Program-made: the position numbers and the translations under genes | Shown: piece after piece, positions 1-5,367 of the stretch | Numbering within the stretch: the stretch's first letter is position 1 | Layout: the number at the start of each line of letters is the position of its first letter | The notes under the pieces: model-generated | The model's database searches: none | What the model was told of the DNA's origin: nothing | Seen by the model: the letters and a program-made list of their open reading frames with translations, nothing else | NCBI GenBank assembly: GCA_903914985.1 | Contig: CAIWRE010000016.1 | Span: 1-9,885, forward strand | Direction of reading: 5' to 3' | Origin: an uncultured beta proteobacterium | Lineage (GTDB): Bacteria > Pseudomonadota > Gammaproteobacteria > Burkholderiales > Burkholderiaceae_C | Length of the DNA: 9,885 nucleotides

Positions 1-751
1 CGCCTGCCGCCTGAAACTTTCGGGCCGAGGCGCCCGCCATCAACAGCGCCGCCACAAGCAGCGCCAGCAAAATGTCCAGATGGTCGGTGAGCAAGGCGCT
101 CAAAGCCAGCATTTGCTGCGACAGCCAGGGCATCTGCCGCCCGGCACCCTGGTACACCTCGGCAAAGCGCGGCACCACGTACATCATCAAAAACAAGCTC
201 ACCAGCGTGCCCACACTGATCAAGATGGCCGGATAAATAGCCGCACTCACCACCTTGGAGCGCACCGCGTCAATGCGCTGCTGGTAGGCAATAAAGCGCT
301 CCAATGCATGCGGCAAGCTGCTGGTGCCCTCGGACGCACGCACCAAACCGATATAGAGCGGAGGGAAATGCCGCGACTGCTCGGCCAGCGCGCTGGAAAA
401 ACGTCGGCCGTCGCGCAGCGCTTGCAACAGCCCGGACAGGATGAGCCGCAATGCGGGCTGTGCCTCTTTTTCCAGCAAGGCTTCAAGGCCTTCGACCAGC
501 CCCAGGCCGGCTTGCAGCAGCGCCAGCAGTTCCTGGCTGAACATGACCAATGGCAAGGACGAGCTGCGGCGGCCCAGTGCACCTTGCAAGCGACCCAAGA
601 GGCCGGTGCCGGGCACGTCGGCGCCGCGCAAGTGCACCAGATGCAATCCGCGTTCGCGCACCTGGCGTTGGGCGTCGGCGCGATCGAGCGCGTCAAACTC
701 CCACTGAACCACAGCGTGCTCTGCGTTGATGGCGCGGGCCTGGTACTTCAC
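1..751 (-). CDS. gspF: Type II secretion inner-membrane platform protein GspF (3' end cut by window)
   Basis: 250 residues are visible of about 400 usual; the C-terminal part lies beyond the left edge. It starts with GTG at 751, 12 bases after the gspG stop, which is in the same frame and so sets the upstream limit. AAGG overlapping that stop serves as a plausible ribosome binding site. Residues about 65-190 form the first T2SSF domain: LPLVMFSQELLALLQAGLGL, LRDGRRFSSALAEQS, YIGLVRASEGTSSLPHALER and RSKVVSAAIYPAIL. Membrane helices are seen at about 170-192 and 222-242. GspF sits in the inner membrane and links the secretion ATPase GspE to the pseudopilus. The second T2SSF domain is missing only because of the window boundary. 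Confidence 0.95.
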   Translation of the reverse strand, partial: MKYQARAINAEHAVVQWEFDALDRADAQRQVRERGLHLVHLRGADVPGTGLLGRLQGALGRRSSSLPLVMFSQELLALLQAGLGLVEGLEALLEKEAQPALRLILSGLLQALRDGRRFSSALAEQSRHFPPLYIGLVRASEGTSSLPHALERFIAYQQRIDAVRSKVVSAAIYPAILISVGTLVSLFLMMYVVPRFAEVYQGAGRQMPWLSQQMLALSALLTDHLDILLALLVAALLMAGASARKFQAAG

Positions 752-761
752 GTTCCGGGCG

Positions 762-765
762 CCTT
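762..765 (-). promoter_or_regulatory. Probable ribosome binding site deciding the GTG start of gspF
   Basis: AAGG on the minus strand overlaps the TAA stop of gspG and stands ten bases before the GTG at 751. The short overlap arrangement suggests translational coupling of gspG and gspF. Confidence 0.4.
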
Positions 766-1210
766 AGTTGCTCAGGTCAGCATCTTCGCCACTGCCCCCG
801 GGCTGGCCGTCTTTACCCAACGAAATGATTTGGTAGTCGGTCACCACCCCATTGGCTGCTGCGGTGCCGCCGATTTTGTAAACGTAGGGGTGGCCCCAGG
901 GGTCCATGGGCACGTCTTTTTTCAGGTAAGGGCCATTCCAGCCCGTGGCGTTGTCAGGTTTGACCATGAGTGCGCGCAAGCCCTCGTCCACCGCCGGGTA
1001 GCGACCCACATCAATACGAAAGGTGTCCACCGCTTTGGACAAGCCCTCGAGCTGGGCCTTGGCCACCGCCACCTCCGATTTTCCGATTTGCGCAAAGTAC
1101 TTGGGCCCGACGTAGGACGCCAGCATGCCGATGATGACAATCACCACCAGCAATTCAAGCAGGGTAAAGCCGCGCTCGGAACGCACTGGTTTAATCGATT
1201 TTTTTGTCAT
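764..1210 (-). CDS. gspG: Type II secretion system major pseudopilin GspG
   Basis: 148 residues, the normal GspG length. A short positively charged leader ends at Gly14, followed by FTLLELLVVIVIIGMLA, the class III signal cleaved by prepilin peptidase; Glu19 is the +5 glutamate of the mature protein. The globular part has the family signatures GRYPAVDEGLRALMVKP, GWNGPYLKKDVPMDPWGHPY and the C-terminal calcium-site loop LGKDGQPGGSGEDADLSN. Two in-frame stops stand immediately before the ATG, so the start is fixed. No good ribosome binding site is visible, and the start codon lies inside a long inverted repeat. It is followed after 12 bases by gspF. GspG polymers form the periplasmic pseudopilus that pushes folded substrates through the outer-membrane secretin. 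Confidence 0.97.
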   Translation of the reverse strand: MTKKSIKPVRSERGFTLLELLVVIVIIGMLASYVGPKYFAQIGKSEVAVAKAQLEGLSKAVDTFRIDVGRYPAVDEGLRALMVKPDNATGWNGPYLKKDVPMDPWGHPYVYKIGGTAAANGVVTDYQIISLGKDGQPGGSGEDADLSN

Positions 1211-1260
1211 GATTTATCAGAAACTCGGTAAATCATAAATTCGCCGCATGACAAAAAAAT
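1198..1260 (-). repeat. Inverted repeat covering the gspG start codon
   Basis: A perfect 14-base inverted repeat: positions 1198-1211 (ATTTTTTTGTCATG on the plus strand) and 1247-1260 (CATGACAAAAAAAT). A further six base pairs can form between 1212-1217 and 1235-1240. In the minus-strand transcript the 3' arm is therefore continuous for 20 bases (1217-1198) and the 5' arm is interrupted by a 6-base bulge, CGGCGA (1246-1241); the loop is 17 bases. The stem contains the gspG ATG (1210-1208) and its first codons. It is not followed by a T-run on the transcript, so it does not look like an intrinsic terminator. A role in controlling gspG translation or message processing is inferred. Confidence 0.7.
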
Positions 1261-1267
1261 GTCTAAA

Positions 1268-1945
1268 TCATTGCGGCTTGGCGTCAGCGGGCAGCTTGCG
1301 CTCTTCGATCTGGTCGCGCATCACCAAGCCCTCGTTCTCTAGCGCGACCTTGTCAAACTGCCAGGGGTTGAGGTACCAGGGCGTCAGCGCGGTCACGGCC
1401 GACTCAAAACGCTGCAAGAGCTTCAGGTTGATGCTGTAGTAGGCACGGTTCTGGTCTTCACAAAACGCCAGCGATTTGTCGCGCTGCGCCAGGTTTTGCT
1501 GGCTTGTTTCCAGCGTGCTGCGGGTATTGCCCAAGATGTTGCGGGTGGTGGCCAGGTCGCTCTGCGTGCCTTGGAGCTCTAAGCGCAGGGCGTCACGCTG
1601 ACCTTCGGCTTCTTTGAGTGTGTCAGCCAGGGCGGCCTTTTCCGTCTCCAGGCTCTGCAGTTGGGCGCGCAACTCGGCTTCGCGCTTGACCGCCACAGCC
1701 AGCTTGGAGGCCTGGGCCTGGGCTTTTTGCAACTTGCCTTGCAGTTCGTCACGCTCGGTGCTGAGCTGGGTTTTTTCCTGCTGCAAGGCCTGCTGGGCCT
1801 GTTGCATTTTGGCAATGCGGTCCTGTTGGGCACGGGCCGCCTTTTTGTCTTTGTCGTCAGCGGCATGGGCACCGGCCAGACCCAGCGACAGGGCCACCAG
1901 CACCGCAAGGCGCCACAGGGATGGGGGGGCGAAATAGCGAGGCAT
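1268..1945 (-). CDS. Secreted coiled-coil protein of unknown function
   Basis: 225 residues from the ATG at 1945, which begins a clear signal peptide (WRLAVLVALSLGLAGAHA). The frame is open back to 2047, but that stretch overlaps the porin gene and has no signal-like character, so the shorter start is preferred. Residues about 30-165 are rich in Gln, Lys, Glu, Ala and Leu with heptad-like spacing, a long periplasmic coiled coil. A distinct C-terminal part begins with SLAFCEDQNRAYYSINLKLL and ends with NPWQFDKVALENEGLVMRDQ; the single Cys followed by Asn and Tyr, then an amphipathic helix, looks like a conserved motif I associate with uncharacterised coiled-coil proteins in similar loci. It starts 7 bases after the porin stop, so the two are probably translated together. 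It may be a periplasmic scaffold or spacer; function not known. Confidence 0.85.
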   Translation of the reverse strand: MPRYFAPPSLWRLAVLVALSLGLAGAHAADDKDKKAARAQQDRIAKMQQAQQALQQEKTQLSTERDELQGKLQKAQAQASKLAVAVKREAELRAQLQSLETEKAALADTLKEAEGQRDALRLELQGTQSDLATTRNILGNTRSTLETSQQNLAQRDKSLAFCEDQNRAYYSINLKLLQRFESAVTALTPWYLNPWQFDKVALENEGLVMRDQIEERKLPADAKPQ

Positions 1946-1952
1946 GGCAGGC

Positions 1953-3806
1953 TTAGAAACGAACAGCAAGGTCAAACTGCAGGGTGTCAACCGACAGCTT
2001 GGTCGCAGGGCTGGAGCCCGGCGCATACGAGTCGATCTGGTTGGCACTCATCCAGCGTGCCGACAGCACGGTGTTGTCGTACCAGCCGTAGCTGCCACCC
2101 AGAATAAAGCCTTGGTTGTTGGTGCCGCCCAGACCGAAATCAGAGCTGGTAAAGGCGTCCAGCGTCGCGTCGCTGCCCACATAGCGGTAAGCCAGGCTGG
2201 CATTCCACTCGCCCTTGCGTCGCACTGTGTGCTCACCCAGCGCAATCTTGGCCATATAGCCCGACTCGGCACCGTCACTCAGTGGCAACCCGATGCGGCT
2301 CTTGATGGCACTGCGGTTAAAGCCCAGGTTGCTCACCGCGTCAGCAGTCAGCGTCAAGGGGATGCCGTTCACAGTGGCCAGGTCCAGTGCTGCGGTCAGG
2401 TTGAGCACGCGGAAGTCTGAGGCCAGACCGTAGACACGCGCACCGGTGTCGCCAGGCGCATTTAAAGCGAACAAGGTGTTGCCGCGCTGGCGAAAGCCCG
2501 CGCCGTATTCAGAGCGCACCGCGTAGTCTGCTTGCTGGCTGGCGAAGGCGCTGACCGTCTCTTTCTGGCCGGCCAGTTTTTGAAAGTCGTACAGCGCCAT
2601 GCCGAACTTGAGCTTGCTGCTGCCCAGCTTCATGGCCGCGCCTGCTTGCACACCGAGCAAGCCGCGCGAAGGCGAGCTGCCTGGCTTGAATTCCGACAAG
2701 GGGAAATAGCCCGCCGTGGCAAAGGCCTCTGAAGTGCCACCAAACACTTTTTTGCCCGACACCGAGAGACCTTCAAAACCCAGGTCGTCGGCCCACACCA
2801 GGTCGGTGGAGAAGAAGGGGTTGGGCATGCGACCACCACGGAAATCGGCCACCGGGCCCAGCGGGCGGAAGGACATATACGCCTGGTCAAACACCACCGC
2901 ATATTTGTTAAACGACTGGCCCATGGTTTGGTTGGTCGAGGTGCGGTCTGTGGTGTTGCCGGTCGAAAAGCGCATGGAGGCGGTCACGTCTTCGCTGACG
3001 GTGGCTTCCACCCCCAGACGCGCGCGCAGGCGCAGGCGGTTGGAGTCGTCCTGGGCATTGAAGTTGGGCGTACCGAGGCTGCTTTTGTTGGTAGCAATGT
3101 CGGCGGCGCGGGTCAAATCACCCAGGGTAAAGCCCACGGGTCCGGGCGGCGTATTGCCGTTGGACAGGATGGTGGCCTCCTGGCGCAGGCGGAAGTCGCC
3201 ATACAGTGCCACGCGGTTCAACCAAGCGGGGTAAGCCCCGGCGTCGCCCCAGCGCTCTTTTTTGGCTTGCGCCAGCACTTCGCGCTTGACCTGCTCACGC
3301 AATTCCTTTTTGGTGGTTTCCGAGACGTAAGGCACCCGGACGACCTTTTTCCCATCTTTGTCCACCTCTTCAGCCGCGGCACGGGCGGCGCTCGGAAGCA
3401 CTGCGGGCGCAGCGGGGGCGCCGGGCACAGTCGCTCCGGCCTGAGCGTTGCTTAGCGCGGGCACATACGGCGCAGGCGCGGGCGGCATGACCAGCATGGA
3501 GCCGTCCGGCCCCACAAAGGGCACCATGGCTGCTGCCTTGGCCTTGGCCGCTGCGACCAGGGCGTCAGACTTTTCTTTGGTCAGAACGCCACCTTCGACC
3601 AGCGCTTCGAGCAAGGCCTGTGTGGTGGCCTGGACCTGGTCCACGCCGCCGCGCTCAAAGGTGGATTGTTTGGATGCCGACGGCGTGGCGGGCGTAGCGG
3701 GCGTTTGGGCGTGCAAAGTGGCGACCGGCAGTGCCAGGCAGCTTGCCGCACCGAGACACCAACGCACCCAGGGTGCTTGCGCAGGTTTCAAACCAAAGCG
3801 GCTCAT
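1953..3806 (-). CDS. Putative outer-membrane porin (Porin_5-like 'putative porin' family)
   Basis: 617 residues. A signal peptide ends at about residue 33 (PVATLHA, then Gln). Residues 54-93 form a helix-prone segment with VDQVQATTQALLEALVEGG and VLTKEKSDALVAAAKAKA, recalling the 'L...LV..GvLt...A..L...A' lead seen in this porin family. An Ala/Pro-rich linker covers about 105-145. Residues 157-210 contain RVPYVSETTKKELREQVKRE and WLNRVALYGDFRLRQE, the family's usual entry into the barrel. The rest alternates in the manner of beta strands, and the protein ends in FDLAVRF, with the C-terminal phenylalanine recognised by the BAM machinery. There is no recognisable TonB plug domain. The start is supported by GGAAAGG eight bases upstream. 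The substrate is unknown; the setting suggests a role in the same surface system. Confidence 0.88.
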   Translation of the reverse strand: MSRFGLKPAQAPWVRWCLGAASCLALPVATLHAQTPATPATPSASKQSTFERGGVDQVQATTQALLEALVEGGVLTKEKSDALVAAAKAKAAAMVPFVGPDGSMLVMPPAPAPYVPALSNAQAGATVPGAPAAPAVLPSAARAAAEEVDKDGKKVVRVPYVSETTKKELREQVKREVLAQAKKERWGDAGAYPAWLNRVALYGDFRLRQEATILSNGNTPPGPVGFTLGDLTRAADIATNKSSLGTPNFNAQDDSNRLRLRARLGVEATVSEDVTASMRFSTGNTTDRTSTNQTMGQSFNKYAVVFDQAYMSFRPLGPVADFRGGRMPNPFFSTDLVWADDLGFEGLSVSGKKVFGGTSEAFATAGYFPLSEFKPGSSPSRGLLGVQAGAAMKLGSSKLKFGMALYDFQKLAGQKETVSAFASQQADYAVRSEYGAGFRQRGNTLFALNAPGDTGARVYGLASDFRVLNLTAALDLATVNGIPLTLTADAVSNLGFNRSAIKSRIGLPLSDGAESGYMAKIALGEHTVRRKGEWNASLAYRYVGSDATLDAFTSSDFGLGGTNNQGFILGGSYGWYDNTVLSARWMSANQIDSYAPGSSPATKLSVDTLQFDLAVRF

Positions 3807-3814
3807 ACAAAGTA

Positions 3815-3821
3815 CCTTTCC
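3815..3821 (-). promoter_or_regulatory. Ribosome binding site of the porin gene
   Basis: GGAAAGG on the minus strand, eight bases before the ATG at 3806. It is the best Shine-Dalgarno-like sequence in the window and lies between the tonB stop and the porin start, consistent with strong independent initiation of the porin. Confidence 0.7.
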
Positions 3822-3825
3822 AAAA

Positions 3826-4497
3826 TCATCGGTTTGCTGTGTTGATGCGCAGCCGGATGGGCTGCGGCATGCGGTCGGGGGGCGGCTGGCTGAAGGCCTT
3901 GGTGGCGGCCAGCGTCTGGTTGATCAAGCTGTCGATCTCGGCGTCACCCGTGCTGCCCACCAACTCGTGGCGCTGCAGGCTGCCGTCTTTGGCGACCCAG
4001 ATCCGCACCTCGACGCGGTAGCTCTGGGTGCGCAGGTCTTTGTTGCGCTGCAAGATGCGCTGCACTTCCGACTTCAGCTGGCTGGCGTAGCCCCCATAGG
4101 CGCTGAACATGCCAGTGGCAGGCACGGCCGCCGAGCCGCCGCCTTTGCCCACATTGCTGATGTCGTCGTTGGTGATTTTGCCCGCAGAAAATGCGCTGGG
4201 CCCGTCACCGGCGGGGCCGTCCATCTTCAGCTCTTGCGAGGGCGGTGCCGGTGGCGCGTCTTTGGGCGGCGCGGGCATGTCCTTCACTTCTTTTTGCTCT
4301 TTGGGCGGCTCGGGCTTTTTCTCTTCTTTGGGCGGTGGTGGGGGTGGGGGCGGCGTGGTGGGAATCAGCGAAATTTTGGGTGCGGCTTTGACCGGCTTGG
4401 ACTTGCCGCTGACCATGCTGTAAATCAGCAGGCCGAGCGCCACCAGGACGACCAAGCCGCCCAGCGCGTACAGCAGTTTTTTGCGGCCTTCGCTCAT
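3826..4497 (-). CDS. tonB: TonB-like energy transducer
   Basis: 223 residues. A short cytoplasmic N-terminus (MSEGRKK) leads to one membrane helix at about residues 8-29. A spacer at about 46-90 starts with eight consecutive prolines and continues with alternating Pro and Lys/Glu (KEEKKPEPPKEQKE), the hallmark periplasm-spanning region of TonB. A Gly/Ser/Ala-rich linker follows at about 95-130. The C-terminal domain at about 135-223 resembles TonB_C/TolA-type folds, with YRVEVRIWVAKDGSLQRHEL, VGSTGDAEIDSLINQTL and AFSQPPP near the end. It lies directly after the two exbD genes and 19 bases before the porin gene. The partner at the outer membrane is unclear, because no plug-containing receptor is visible; the porin or the exoprotein are candidates by position only. 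Confidence 0.9.
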   Translation of the reverse strand: MSEGRKKLLYALGGLVVLVALGLLIYSMVSGKSKPVKAAPKISLIPTTPPPPPPPPKEEKKPEPPKEQKEVKDMPAPPKDAPPAPPSQELKMDGPAGDGPSAFSAGKITNDDISNVGKGGGSAAVPATGMFSAYGGYASQLKSEVQRILQRNKDLRTQSYRVEVRIWVAKDGSLQRHELVGSTGDAEIDSLINQTLAATKAFSQPPPDRMPQPIRLRINTANR

Positions 4498-4506
4498 GCC
4501 GGGGCC

Positions 4507-4911
4507 CTAAGTACCAATGCGGGCTGTGACCAGCCCGACGTTGCCAATGCCCAGGCGCCCGGCCATGTCAATGATCTCCACCACCTTCACGTAGTGGGCT
4601 TGCGGGTCGCCTTTGATCATCACCGGTGCGTCCGGGTCTTTGGCGATGGCGGCCGTCAGCCGCTGCTCCAGTTCGGGCAGGGTGATGGACGCGCCGTTGA
4701 GCAGCAAATTGCCATCGGGCAGGATTTGCACAATGCGCACCTCTTTTTGCACCGTGCTGGGCTTGTTGCTCGGCTTGGGCAAATTGATCTTCATGCCCTG
4801 CACCGAGGCCGTGGTCATGATGATGAAGATCACCAACAGCACATAGGCCAGGTCCAACATCGGGGTGACGTTGATCGTGTCGTAGGGTTTGGTTTCGGTT
4901 TCGACTTTCAT
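4507..4911 (-). CDS. exbD: ExbD/TolR-family biopolymer transport protein (second copy)
   Basis: 134 residues. The N-terminal part is almost identical to the preceding ExbD: INVTPMLDLAYVLLVIFIIM with aspartate at residue 20, followed by TTASVQG and a lysine-containing turn. The periplasmic parts diverge: here INLPKPSNKPSTVQKE, LPDGNLLLNGASITLPELEQ and VMIKGDPQAHYVKVVEIIDM. The ATG at 4911 is preceded by AAGGA five bases upstream. The gap to the first exbD is 21 bases and to tonB 9 bases. Two ExbD proteins beside one ExbB is a recurrent arrangement in specialised TonB systems; they may form heterodimers within one stator, which is inferred. Confidence 0.95.
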   Translation of the reverse strand: MKVETETKPYDTINVTPMLDLAYVLLVIFIIMTTASVQGMKINLPKPSNKPSTVQKEVRIVQILPDGNLLLNGASITLPELEQRLTAAIAKDPDAPVMIKGDPQAHYVKVVEIIDMAGRLGIGNVGLVTARIGT

Positions 4912-4916
4912 GGTGT

Positions 4917-4921
4917 TCCTT
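4917..4921 (-). promoter_or_regulatory. Ribosome binding site of the second exbD
   Basis: AAGGA on the minus strand, five bases before the ATG at 4911, supporting that start for the second exbD. Confidence 0.6.
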
Positions 4922-4932
4922 GTGCGGGCGGG

Positions 4933-5340
4933 CTAGCCGCCCTGCGCGCGCCCCGTGGCCAGGCCGATTTCGGTAATGTCGGCACGCTTGGCAATCTCCA
5001 GCACCTGCATGACTTTGGCGTACTGGGTGTGCGCGTCGCCTTTGATCACGATGGACTGGCCGGGGTTGGCGTTTTTCATCTCTCCCAGGCGCTGCGCCAG
5101 CTGCTCTGCGGTCACCGGGTAGGTGTCCAGGTACATATCGCCCGCCTGTGAAATGGTGATCGCCTTTACCCCTTTTTTGGCCAGGTTGTCAATCGTTTTG
5201 GTCTTGGGCAGGTCGACCTTCACCCCCTGCACCGACGCCGTGGTCATGATGATAAAAATCACCAGCAACACGTACGCCAGGTCCAGCATGGGCGTGACGT
5301 TGATGTCGTCGTACGGCGCGTTGTCGTCTTGGATTTGCAC
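4933..5340 (-). CDS. exbD: ExbD/TolR-family biopolymer transport protein (first copy)
   Basis: 135 residues, the usual ExbD length. A short cytoplasmic N-terminus leads into INVTPMLDLAYVLLVIFIIM, the single membrane helix of the family, with the conserved proton-pathway aspartate at residue 20. The periplasmic domain contains VDLPKTKT and VIKGDAHTQYAKVMQVLEIA, close to the ExbD pattern of 'I.aD....y..vv.v.d.a...G...i.l.T'. It starts with GTG; no ATG lies between the ExbB stop at 5368 and this point, and the membrane helix begins at the normal distance from it. The gap to the ExbB gene is 27 bases, and no strong ribosome binding site is seen, so translation may be coupled. It would pair with the ExbB-type protein to couple proton flow to TonB. 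Confidence 0.95.
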   Translation of the reverse strand: MQIQDDNAPYDDINVTPMLDLAYVLLVIFIIMTTASVQGVKVDLPKTKTIDNLAKKGVKAITISQAGDMYLDTYPVTAEQLAQRLGEMKNANPGQSIVIKGDAHTQYAKVMQVLEIAKRADITEIGLATGRAQGG

Positions 5341-5367
5341 GGGGTGGGGCTTCGCAACAGGGGCGGT

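Noticed and set aside
80..1231. Plus-strand open frame of 383 codons opposite gspF and gspG
   Set aside because: It lies antisense to two well-recognised genes, is rich in His, Gln, Arg and Gly with no domain, and is the usual by-product of GC-rich codon usage.
1211..1260. Promoter for gspG
   Set aside because: TATGAT occurs on the minus strand, but the nearest TTGTCA lies only 11 bases upstream, too close for a sigma-70 promoter.
1946..2047. Longer start for the coiled-coil gene
   Set aside because: It would overlap the porin's C-terminus, and the extra residues are Arg/Ser/Pro-rich; the signal peptide begins at the ATG at 1945.
3448..5151. Plus-strand open frame of 567 codons
   Set aside because: It runs antisense across the porin, tonB and both exbD genes and crosses their boundaries; its His/Gln-rich composition has no protein-family character.
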